Shown here in pieces: positions 14,659 to 22,008 of a stretch of DNA of 22,008 nt. This DNA is from CAVSWN01 sp046728115. Its GTDB lineage: Bacteria; Acidobacteriota; Vicinamibacteria; Vicinamibacterales; CAVVIG01. Both the position numbers and the translations under genes were made by a program. The stretch spans positions 1-22,008 of the forward strand of contig JBKPDW010000188.1 of the NCBI GenBank assembly GCA_046728115.1. Direction: 5' to 3'. The notes under the pieces were generated by a model. That model saw only the letters and a list, made by a program, of their open reading frames with translations. It had not been told where the DNA came from and searched no databases. The number at the start of each line of letters is the position of its first letter. The first letter of the stretch is position 1.

Positions 14659-16806
14659 ATGCTAGCCCAGATGTCCGCGCAATCTCTGCGCGAGCCAGGC
14701 GCGGAAATCCGGATCCGATTCGAACATCCGATCGCGCGGGCTTCTTGGGCGACGGCGTCTGGGACCCTCGCCTTATCAGGACTGCTGTGGACGTTGGCGA
14801 CGAGCGGTCTTTCGTCGGCGCAGCACCCGGCCCTCACGTTCACCAGAGACATCGCCCCGATCATCTGGGCTCGCTGCAGCTCGTGCCACCGTCCCGGCGA
14901 AATCGGGCCGTTCAATCTCATCACCTACGACGATGTGAAGCGACACGCCTCTCAGATCGCGATCGTCACGAGCCGCCGCATCATGCCGCCCTGGAAAGCA
15001 GAGGCAGACGCCGATGGCTTCCAAGGCGATCGCCGCCTCTCCGACGCTGAACTCCAGCGTCTGCAGGACTGGATCGCCGGCGGCGCCGTCGAGGGAAATC
15101 CGGCCGATCTTCCCGTCATGCCGGCGTGGGAAGACGGCTGGCCGTTCGGCACGCCGGATCTGATCGTCGGCATGCCCGCGCCCTACACGGTCGCAGCCGA
15201 CGGTCCCGATGTCTTTCGCACGTTCGTGATCCCGATTCCGCTCGCGGTGGCGCGCTACGTGCGCGCGATCGAGTTCCGTCCGGGCAACGCACGCGTCGTG
15301 CATCACGCCAACCTCGGGGTCGATCGCACGCAGGCGTCGCGACAGCTCGACCTCCGCGATCCCGAGCCGGGCTACGCGGGCAATATGGGTCTCGAAGCGC
15401 GATATCCCGAAGGGCAGCTCCTGGGCTGGACGCCCGGGCAGGCTCCGCATGCGTCCCCCGAGGGGATGGCGTGGCGGATCGATCCGGGCAGCGATCTCGT
15501 GGCGCAGCTGCACCTGCAGCCGACGGGCAGATCCGAACCGGTACGGGTGTCGGTGGGGTTCTACTTCACGGAGAAACCGCCGCTGCGCACGCCCATCGGG
15601 CTCCGGCTTGGCAGCGAAACGATCGATATCGCCCCAAATCAGAACGACTACATCGTCAGAGATCAATACGTGTTGCCCGTGGACGTGGACCTCTTTGCCG
15701 TGCAGCCGCACGCGCACAATCTCGCGCGTCGGATGGACGCGACCGCGACTTTGCCCGACAAGTCGGTGCGCCGCTTGATCGGCATCCGCGACTGGGACTT
15801 CCGCTGGCAGGATGTCTACCGTTACATGCGTCCGGTGTCGCTGCCGAAGGGCACGACGATCGCGATGACGTACGTGTACGACAACACGGCCAACAACGTG
15901 CGCAATCCACATCGACCGCCTGTCCGTGTCCTGTGGGGCCAGAACACGACGGACGAGATGGGCGATCTCTGGCTCCAAATCGCCGCGAGAACCGCCGCCG
16001 ATCACGAGGTGCTTGCCGACGATGTCCGGCGCAAGGCACGCTCGGAGGATCTGAAGGCGTACACGACACTGCTGGGAAGAAACCCAACCGATCCGCTACG
16101 GCACGATGCCGTGGCCAGCTTGTATTTCGATGCGGGACGCGTGGACGAGGCGATCGCGGAGTACACCGAGTCGTTGCGGCTCGACCCGAGCTCCGCATCC
16201 TCGCACTACAACCTCGGCATTGCGCTCTCGGTGCGCGGCCGGCGCGACGAAGCGATCGCGGCCTTCGAGTCTGCTCTGCGGATCAATCCCGATTATGCGC
16301 AGGCCCACAACAATCTTGGCGCCCTGCTGCACCTGATGGACCGCGAAGAGCCTGCGATAGAGCACTACCGCAGGGCAATTGCGCTACGCCCGGACATTGT
16401 TGAAGCGCACGCGAATCTCGGCTTGCTCCTGTCAGCGCGAGGTCAAGTCGCCGATGCGGTTCGGGAACTGCGCACGGCGCTCGACATGAGACCCGACCTG
16501 GCGCCAGCCCTGGCGGGCCTGGCCTGGATTCGTGCGACGGCGGCCGACCCGGCGCTCCGAAACGCAGACGAAGCCATCGGTCTCGCCGAACGTGCCGCTA
16601 CGCAGACGGGACGCCGTGACGTGGCGGCTCTCGATGCCCTGGCGGCGGCATATGCGGCCGCCCGTCGCTTCGATGAGGCGGTCGCCACGGCCCAAGCTGG
16701 CCTTGAAGCCGCGACGGCGGCAGGCGCGATCGACGTAGCCGCCCAATTCCGACAGCGCCTCCAGCTCTACCAACAAGGCCGCCCTTATCAAATGCCCCGT
16801 CCCTAG
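14659..16806 (+). CDS. Cytochrome c / PHM-like copper monooxygenase / TPR fusion, exported
   Basis: 715 residues from ATG 14659 (ATG 14671 is equally possible; neither has a good ribosome site). Order: a hydrophobic signal segment (about 33-55), a haem c domain with CSSCH (73-77) and likely axial Met109 in IMPPW, then a double beta-sandwich like peptidylglycine alpha-hydroxylating monooxygenase (PHM), then about five to six TPR units (about 470-690). Copper-ligand positions are all present with PHM-like spacing: His215-His216 (VVHHA), His285 (QLHLQ), His351 and His353 (PHAH), Met434 (TTDEM). PHM-type enzymes hydroxylate C-H bonds with copper, oxygen and an electron donor; here the fused haem could supply electrons. 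Predicted periplasmic. Substrate unknown. Confidence 0.86.
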   Translation: MLAQMSAQSLREPGAEIRIRFEHPIARASWATASGTLALSGLLWTLATSGLSSAQHPALTFTRDIAPIIWARCSSCHRPGEIGPFNLITYDDVKRHASQIAIVTSRRIMPPWKAEADADGFQGDRRLSDAELQRLQDWIAGGAVEGNPADLPVMPAWEDGWPFGTPDLIVGMPAPYTVAADGPDVFRTFVIPIPLAVARYVRAIEFRPGNARVVHHANLGVDRTQASRQLDLRDPEPGYAGNMGLEARYPEGQLLGWTPGQAPHASPEGMAWRIDPGSDLVAQLHLQPTGRSEPVRVSVGFYFTEKPPLRTPIGLRLGSETIDIAPNQNDYIVRDQYVLPVDVDLFAVQPHAHNLARRMDATATLPDKSVRRLIGIRDWDFRWQDVYRYMRPVSLPKGTTIAMTYVYDNTANNVRNPHRPPVRVLWGQNTTDEMGDLWLQIAARTAADHEVLADDVRRKARSEDLKAYTTLLGRNPTDPLRHDAVASLYFDAGRVDEAIAEYTESLRLDPSSASSHYNLGIALSVRGRRDEAIAAFESALRINPDYAQAHNNLGALLHLMDREEPAIEHYRRAIALRPDIVEAHANLGLLLSARGQVADAVRELRTALDMRPDLAPALAGLAWIRATAADPALRNADEAIGLAERAATQTGRRDVAALDALAAAYAAARRFDEAVATAQAGLEAATAAGAIDVAAQFRQRLQLYQQGRPYQMPRP

Positions 16807-16960
16807 CGGGCTACTCTCCTCTACAAAATTCAACCGTTTGTAAGCGAACGTCATTTTTTGTCGCCACGTGTAATATTTTGTCTGGACGTTACATGAGGCC
16901 AGCTGTAGGCTTCATCCGCGCGGATCGCTGCCGGAACCTGTAACACCGAGGAGGGAAGGC
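16807..16960. other. 154-bp AT-richer gap before receptor 2
   Basis: This stretch is visibly richer in A/T than its surroundings and carries the TTGTC element, a possible -10-like TAATAT (16871-16876), and the strong ribosome site GAGGAGGGAAGG just before ATG 16961. No hairpin with a T-run follows the TPR gene, so readthrough into receptor 2 cannot be excluded. Confidence 0.5.
16858..16892 (+). promoter_or_regulatory. TTGTC-repeat element upstream of receptor 2
   Basis: TTGTC at 16858 and 16878 (period 20) is followed by CGTTAC at 16887. A 6-bp inverted repeat, AACGTC (16847-16852) and GACGTT (16885-16890), brackets it. It lies 68 bp before the start codon and resembles the elements before receptors 1 and 3. 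Confidence 0.4.
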
Positions 16961-19945
16961 ATGGCGAGAAGGCTTGTTTTGTCGGCCGTCACTGCGCTCG
17001 TGAGCGTGGCGTTGTTCCCTGTCGCCGCGCACGCCCAAAGCGCAATCGCGGGTGTCGTCAAGGACACATCGGGTGCCGTCCTGCCGGGCGTAACCGTGGA
17101 AGCATCGAGCGACGTCCTCATCGAGAAGGCACGGTCGGTCGTCACCAACGGTCAGGGCCAGTACACCATCGTCGACCTGCGACCCGGTGTGTACAGCGTG
17201 TCGTTCACGTTACCCGGTTTCAGCACCTTCAAGCGGGACGGGATCGAGCTGCCGGCCAACTTCACCGCGACGATCAACGTCGACATGAAGGTCGGCGTCA
17301 TCGAAGAGTCGGTGACCGTCTCGGGGCAGTCGCCGGTCGTGGACGTTCAGAGCGCCGCACGCACGACGGTTCTCTCGCGCGATATCCTCGACGCCATTCC
17401 GACCGGACGCACGATCCAGAGCGTCGGACAACTGGTCGTGGGCGTCTCGCTCAACGTGCCGGACGTCGGCGGCTCGCGGGCGATGCAGCAGACCTACATG
17501 TCAGTGCACGGCCTGAGCTCCTCGCAGGTGACGACGCAGGTGGACGGGTTGATGGTCAACGGTCTGGACGGTGACGGCGCCGTACAGAACTACTTCAACA
17601 ACCTGATGAGCCAGGAGATGAGTTATCAGACCGCCGGCGCGGGTGCGGACGTCTCTGGCGGCGGCGTCCGGCTGAACATGATCCCCAAGGAAGGCGGCAA
17701 CAGGTACAGCGGGGCGTTTTTCGGCGCGTGGAGCGATGGCTCCTGGCAGGCCGACAACCTGACGCAGTCGCTGAAGGATCGCGGCCTGAGCGTGCCAGAC
17801 AAGATCGCGAAGATCTACGACTTCAACTTTGCCTTCGGCGGGCCGCTCCGTCAGGACAGGCTCTGGTTCTTCACGACGGTCCGCCGATGGGGCGTGGATG
17901 CGCCAATCGCCGACACCTACTACACTCCCGCCGGCTCGAACTATTCGACTACGTATCCGCAATGCTTGGCGAAGACGATTCAGTGCGAGCAAGGCATCGA
18001 CGATCAGCACATCAAGAGCGCGCTGGTCCGCCTGACGTGGCAGGTTTCCCCGAAGAACAAGTTTGGGATGTACTACGACAGGGTCGGCAAGGATCGCGGC
18101 CACGGGATGAACGCCGGCGACGATCCCGCGACGGCGTCACAGATCTGGACATCGCCCAACTACAGCACGGGCTCGGTGAAGTTGACATCGACGGTCACCA
18201 GCCGTCTGCTCGCCGAGGCCGGCTACTCGTTCAACATCGAGCGCTACAACATCGTCAACCAGGCCGGGGTGATTCAGCAGCGAGGTACGCCCGCGTGGTA
18301 TGCGGGAGCCAGCCGCCGCGACCTGAATCTGGGCACGCATTATTTCGCGCTGGATAACGAGCAGGGACAGTATCCCGATCGGTACAACCTCCAGGGATCG
18401 ATGTCTTACGTAACGGGGTCGCACAACATCAAGGCCGGGGCGCAATGGAATTGGGGCCCGTACCGCCGAACGCGCAGCAACAATTCCGACCTGGTGCAGC
18501 GGTATCAGAGCGGCGTGCCAGTGTCGGTAGCCGTCTACAACACGCCAATCGATTGGACCGATCGCCTGAACGCGGATTTGGGCGTTTACGCTCAGGACGC
18601 ATGGACTCTCAAGCGGTTGACGGTTTACGGCGGGGCCCGCTGGGAATATTTCAACTCCGAAGTTTCAGCGTCGACGTCGCCGGCGGGCCGGTTCGTGCCG
18701 GCGCGAACGTTCGACAGAATCCCGATGCCGGCGTGGAAGGATCTTGCCCCTCGGTTCGGAGTCGTGTATGACGTGTTCGGCAACGCGAAAACTGCGATCA
18801 AGTTCGGCCTGAACCGCTACGAGCAGGCGCAGACCATCAACTTTGCCGACCAGTTCAACCCGCTGGTGCTGACGAGCGCGATCCTCACGTGGAGCGATCT
18901 CAACAGGGACGACGTCGCGCAGGGCGAACTGGGGTGCGTTTTCCTGTCACCCGGATGCGAGATCAATTTTGCGCAGCTGCCACAGAACTTCGGTGTCCGG
19001 GCGCTGGTGATACCCAACCCGGACATCAAGCGCGTTTACAACATCGAGCGAACGCTGGGCGTGCAGCACGAGCTGCTGCCCGGCGTCCAGCTGAACGCGG
19101 CGTGGTTCCACCGAACGTTTCGCAACCTGCCGCGGCAAACCAATACGCTACAGAGCTTCAGCGACTACTCGCTCGTCAACGTCGCGAATCCGGTCGACGG
19201 CAGCATCATCCCGATGTACAACGTCAGCGCGGCGGCGATCTCGCGCGTGAATAATGTGGTCGCGACCGACGACAGCCAGAAAGAGTGGTACGACGGGTAC
19301 GAGGTCTCCTTCAACGCGCGGCTTCCCCACGGCGCCACGCTCTTTGGTGGGACGACGTCCGAGCGGATGCTCTGGACGTTGTGCAACGAACAATCCAATC
19401 CGAACAACCTGCTGTACTGCGACGCGCGGAACAGTAACATCCCGTTCCGCACGCAGCTGAAGCTGGCCGGCAGCTATCCGCTGCCATACGGAGTGCTGAT
19501 CAGCGCCTCGCTCCAGAGCCTCCCGGGCTACCTCCTGGGCACGAACATTCCCTCGCCGACCGCCTTGCCGAACGTGACGACGCCGGCCGGGCTCGGTACC
19601 GTGTGGCTGATCAATCGAACGACGACGTACCCTGCAGACTGCAAGGGCCCCTGCACGCCCGGTGCTCTGGTGATCCCGAATATGACCGCGGCCAATCTCA
19701 ATATTCCGCTGGCGCCGCCCGGCACCGACTTCGCGGAGCGAGTCAATCAGCTCGACGTGAGCTTCGCCAAGTGGTTCCAGGTGGGAAAGACGCGCCTCCA
19801 GGGACAGCTCGACTTCTTCAACGTGCTCAACCAGAGCTCTGTACTCGCCGTCCGATCGTTGAACTACCTGACGACGTCTTACATGCAGCCGTCGAGCGTG
19901 CTGCAAGGGCGCATCATTCGTCTTGCAACGCAGATGCGTTGGTGA
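16961..19945 (+). CDS. TonB-dependent receptor 2 (Oar-like, carboxypeptidase-regulatory domain), intact
   Basis: 994 residues, full length. Seen: a signal peptide (1-25, cleavage likely after AHA), a carboxypeptidase-regulatory-like domain (about 26-112, GVVKDTSGAVLPGVTVEASS, LPGFSTF), a plug (about 115-230, IPTGRTIQSVGQL, QVDGLMVNGLDGDG, RLNMIPKEGG), and a long beta barrel ending ...RLATQMRW. Three cysteine pairs (C-x6-C near 18935, C-x11-C near 19381, C-x3-C near 19639) are conserved with receptor 1. No TonB box or N-terminal signalling (STN) domain is visible. Such receptors import or bind large ligands (glycans, peptides, chelates) at the outer membrane using TonB energy; the ligand here is unknown. 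It serves as the intact reference for the broken receptor 1. Confidence 0.95.
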   Translation: MARRLVLSAVTALVSVALFPVAAHAQSAIAGVVKDTSGAVLPGVTVEASSDVLIEKARSVVTNGQGQYTIVDLRPGVYSVSFTLPGFSTFKRDGIELPANFTATINVDMKVGVIEESVTVSGQSPVVDVQSAARTTVLSRDILDAIPTGRTIQSVGQLVVGVSLNVPDVGGSRAMQQTYMSVHGLSSSQVTTQVDGLMVNGLDGDGAVQNYFNNLMSQEMSYQTAGAGADVSGGGVRLNMIPKEGGNRYSGAFFGAWSDGSWQADNLTQSLKDRGLSVPDKIAKIYDFNFAFGGPLRQDRLWFFTTVRRWGVDAPIADTYYTPAGSNYSTTYPQCLAKTIQCEQGIDDQHIKSALVRLTWQVSPKNKFGMYYDRVGKDRGHGMNAGDDPATASQIWTSPNYSTGSVKLTSTVTSRLLAEAGYSFNIERYNIVNQAGVIQQRGTPAWYAGASRRDLNLGTHYFALDNEQGQYPDRYNLQGSMSYVTGSHNIKAGAQWNWGPYRRTRSNNSDLVQRYQSGVPVSVAVYNTPIDWTDRLNADLGVYAQDAWTLKRLTVYGGARWEYFNSEVSASTSPAGRFVPARTFDRIPMPAWKDLAPRFGVVYDVFGNAKTAIKFGLNRYEQAQTINFADQFNPLVLTSAILTWSDLNRDDVAQGELGCVFLSPGCEINFAQLPQNFGVRALVIPNPDIKRVYNIERTLGVQHELLPGVQLNAAWFHRTFRNLPRQTNTLQSFSDYSLVNVANPVDGSIIPMYNVSAAAISRVNNVVATDDSQKEWYDGYEVSFNARLPHGATLFGGTTSERMLWTLCNEQSNPNNLLYCDARNSNIPFRTQLKLAGSYPLPYGVLISASLQSLPGYLLGTNIPSPTALPNVTTPAGLGTVWLINRTTTYPADCKGPCTPGALVIPNMTAANLNIPLAPPGTDFAERVNQLDVSFAKWFQVGKTRLQGQLDFFNVLNQSSVLAVRSLNYLTTSYMQPSSVLQGRIIRLATQMRW

Positions 19946-19957
19946 CCCGCGTGTTTG

Positions 19958-20003
19958 ACCGGCCCGAGCGCATGTGCGGTTCGGCGACATGCGCTCAGCC
20001 GGT
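19958..20003 (+). terminator. Strong hairpin after receptor 2
   Basis: GAGCGCATGT (19966-19975) pairs perfectly with ACATGCGCTC (19987-19996) around an 11-nt loop; an outer ACCGG/CCGGT pair (19958-19962, 19999-20003) extends it. It starts 13 bp after the receptor 2 stop. No T-run follows, so it is either a factor-dependent terminator aid or an mRNA end-protecting structure, and it separates receptors 2 and 3. Confidence 0.55.
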
Positions 20004-20016
20004 TGTCCGAGCCAAA

Positions 20017-20054
20017 TTGTCGGAGTGTGTCGATATTGTCACAATTTCGTGACA
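20017..20054 (+). promoter_or_regulatory. TTGTC-repeat element and palindrome upstream of receptor 3
   Basis: TTGTC at 20017 and 20036 (period 19), with an extra copy at 20003, is followed by CGTGAC at 20048. The second copy overlaps a palindrome, TGTCAC-N6-GTGACA (20037-20054), a typical operator shape. It lies 155 bp before ATG 20209; the sequence in between holds nothing else I recognise except the GGGGAGGAGGGG ribosome site. Confidence 0.42.
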
Positions 20055-20208
20055 TTCAGAGACTTTCAAATTCAACTTTTCGGAACGCCCTGCCACGACC
20101 CGCCGGAATTCGGCGATTCGTGATGGATTCCGGTGCGCGAACATCGTAGCCTTCCCGGTACTTTGCCGATCGGTTTGCCCGAGCATCGATTGGGGAGGAG
20201 GGGACGGT

Positions 20209-22008
20209 ATGAGGAGAAGGATTCTGCTGTCGGCGTGTGCGCTGGCGTGTCTGCTGGCGCTGCCGGCGGCCGCACATGCGCAGAGCGCGTTTGCCGGCGT
20301 CGTCAAGGACACCACAGGCGCTGTGCTGCCGGGAGTCACCGTCGAAGCGGCCAGCGACGTCCTCATCGAAAAGACCAGGACCGTCACGACCGATTCCAAC
20401 GGCGCCTACCGCATTGAGAACCTTCGACCGGGCACCTACGTATTGACGTTCACGCTGCCCGGATTCTCGACCGTCAGGAAAGACAAGATTGAGCTGCCGT
20501 CGAACTTCACGTCGACGATCAACGCCGATTTGAAAGTCGGCACCGTCGAGGAGACCGTCACGGTGTCCGGCGAATCGCCCGTCGTCGACGTGCAGACGAA
20601 TATCAAGGCGCAGGTGCTGTCACGCGACATCCTCGATGCGGTTCCCTCCTCGCACACGATTCAATCCATCGGGCAGCTCGTTGTCGGAGTCGGCTTGACG
20701 GCGCCCGACGTCGGCGGTTCGCAGGCAATGCAGCAGACCTACTTCACGGTACACGGCCTCGGCGCCGCGCAGACCTCGGTGCTGATCGACGGCATGATCG
20801 TCAACGGCCTTCAGGGCGACGGCGCCATCCAGAGCTACCTGAACGAGGGCGCCAACCAGGAAATGGTGTATCAGACGGGCGGCGGCACGGTGGATTCGCC
20901 GACCGGCGGCGTCAAGATCAATATCGTTCCGAAGGAAGGCGGCAACCGCTTCAGCGGGTCGCTCTTCGAGGGGTACGAGAGCAGTTCGCTGCAGAGCGAT
21001 AACCTGACGAGCCGACTCGCCGCGGCCGGTGTGAAATCCGTGGACAAGATCGGCACCTACAACGACACCGACTTCACGCAGGGCGGCCCGATCAAGAAAG
21101 ACAAGATGTGGTTCTTCGGATCGGTACGGTTCTTCACCGTCAACAAGCCGATCTCGAACACGTTCAAGTCGGACGGCACGGCCGCCGGCGTTCAGGGCTG
21201 TCAGAGCGCCCTCGCCGGACGGGGCGGCACGCTGTGCCCGCAGGGCGTCGACGATCAGCATCAGTACAGCGGCCTCGCGCGCATCACGTGGCAGGTCAGC
21301 CCCCGCAACAAGTTGTCGGGTTATTACGACAAGATTCACAAGTCCCGTGGCGCCGCGATGAACCCTGGCGACGATCAGGCCACGTCGTCGGTGGTCTGGA
21401 ATTCACCGCTGTACACAACAAACAGTGTCAAGTGGGCGTCCACGGTAAGCAGCAAGCTGCTCATCGAAGGTGGGTATTCGGGGAACCTGGAGCGATACAA
21501 CAATCTCTATCAGCCCGGGATCGAGAAGGTCTACGGGTCGCCCGAATGGTTCGCGAACGCACGCCATGTCGACAGCGGCGCCGGGTTGACCTGGAAGGCG
21601 TCCGGCACCGAAAACGGCGTGTATCCGGACCGCTTCAACGCGCAGGCGTCTGCGACTTACATCACCGGCACGCACAGCATCAAGGTCGGGTTCCAGGACT
21701 CGTGGGGGCCGTTCAATCGGAACTCGCGTGCGAACGGTGACTTGTATCAGAACTACACGCAGGTGAACGGGGTCGAGACGCCGCAGACCGTCACCGTGTA
21801 TGCGACACCGGCCTACTGGAGAGACCGGCTCAACGCCAACCTCGGCATCTTCGCGCAGGATATCTGGACGATGAACCGGCTGACCGTGACCTATGGAGGC
21901 CGCTGGGAATACGTCAGCGAGCAGGTTGACGGACAGGCCGCACAGCAGGGCCGCTTCGCGAACATCCCTGCGTTCGAAGACAAGAAGATGCCGATCTGGA
22001 AGAGCTTC
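20209..22008 (+). CDS. TonB-dependent receptor 3 (Oar-like), 5' part only, runs off window
   Basis: 600 residues are visible with no stop before the window end; family length near 1000 implies about 400 are missing. The start ATG 20209 follows GGGGAGGAGGGG. Seen: a signal peptide (MRRRILLSACALACLLALP, cleavage likely after AHA), a carboxypeptidase-regulatory-like domain (QSAFAGVVKDTTGAVLPGV, LPGFSTV), a plug (IQSIGQLVVGVGL, IDGMIVNGLQGDG, KINIVPKEGG) and the start of the barrel. The frame is intact throughout, including the junction (LIDGMIVNG) where receptor 1 is broken. It is more distant from receptors 1 and 2 than they are from each other, for example with SSHTIQS replacing TGRTIQS. Ligand unknown. 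Confidence 0.94.
   Translation, partial: MRRRILLSACALACLLALPAAAHAQSAFAGVVKDTTGAVLPGVTVEAASDVLIEKTRTVTTDSNGAYRIENLRPGTYVLTFTLPGFSTVRKDKIELPSNFTSTINADLKVGTVEETVTVSGESPVVDVQTNIKAQVLSRDILDAVPSSHTIQSIGQLVVGVGLTAPDVGGSQAMQQTYFTVHGLGAAQTSVLIDGMIVNGLQGDGAIQSYLNEGANQEMVYQTGGGTVDSPTGGVKINIVPKEGGNRFSGSLFEGYESSSLQSDNLTSRLAAAGVKSVDKIGTYNDTDFTQGGPIKKDKMWFFGSVRFFTVNKPISNTFKSDGTAAGVQGCQSALAGRGGTLCPQGVDDQHQYSGLARITWQVSPRNKLSGYYDKIHKSRGAAMNPGDDQATSSVVWNSPLYTTNSVKWASTVSSKLLIEGGYSGNLERYNNLYQPGIEKVYGSPEWFANARHVDSGAGLTWKASGTENGVYPDRFNAQASATYITGTHSIKVGFQDSWGPFNRNSRANGDLYQNYTQVNGVETPQTVTVYATPAYWRDRLNANLGIFAQDIWTMNRLTVTYGGRWEYVSEQVDGQAAQQGRFANIPAFEDKKMPIWKSF

Noticed and set aside
16961..22008. SusC/SusD-type glycan utilisation locus
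   Set aside because: No SusD-like lipoprotein or glycoside hydrolase is present, and the receptors look Oar-like.

Overview
The window reads as a GC-rich stretch of an Acidobacteriota chromosome, most likely Vicinamibacteria. This rests on recognition of family style, not on a database search. The clues are three very large Oar-like TonB-dependent receptors whose N-termini share the segment QSAIAGVVKDTSGA...LPGVTVEA, TPR-fused membrane and copper proteins, and an ECF sigma/anti-sigma pair of the type common in that phylum. I see no rRNA, tRNA, CRISPR array, integrase or transposase.

Left part (1-7.2 kb): a catabolic-looking block. Five minus-strand genes run from right to left: a class III CoA-transferase, an SDR dehydrogenase, a zinc-free quinone oxidoreductase/enoyl-reductase-like MDR (overlapping the SDR by 4 bp), an exported tannase/feruloyl-esterase-family hydrolase, and a Tat-exported alpha/beta hydrolase cut by the window edge that carries the full fluoroacetate-dehalogenase residue set. 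A thiolase is divergent from this group. A reasonable but unproven reading is: release of an ester-linked acid outside the cytoplasm, CoA activation, then beta-oxidation-like reactions and thiolysis. Several gaps between these genes hold short phased micro-repeats (7, 8 or 9 nt).

Middle part (7.2-9.3 kb): a translationally coupled minus-strand operon of ECF sigma factor, zinc-free single-span anti-sigma-like protein, and a small secreted protein of unknown function.

Right part (9.3-22 kb): receptor 1 is broken by a one-base deletion near position 9903. A minus-strand membrane glycosyltransferase (GT39-like)-TPR fusion and a plus-strand cytochrome c-PHM-like copper monooxygenase-TPR fusion follow, with start codons only 14 bp apart. 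Receptors 2 and 3 are in tandem, and receptor 3 runs off the window. All three receptors have a similar upstream element, TTGTC-N14/15-TTGTC-N3-7-CGTKAC, which may be a shared regulatory site. No SusD-like partner is present. The PHM-like fusion keeps all six expected copper ligands and is the most distinctive enzyme in the window.
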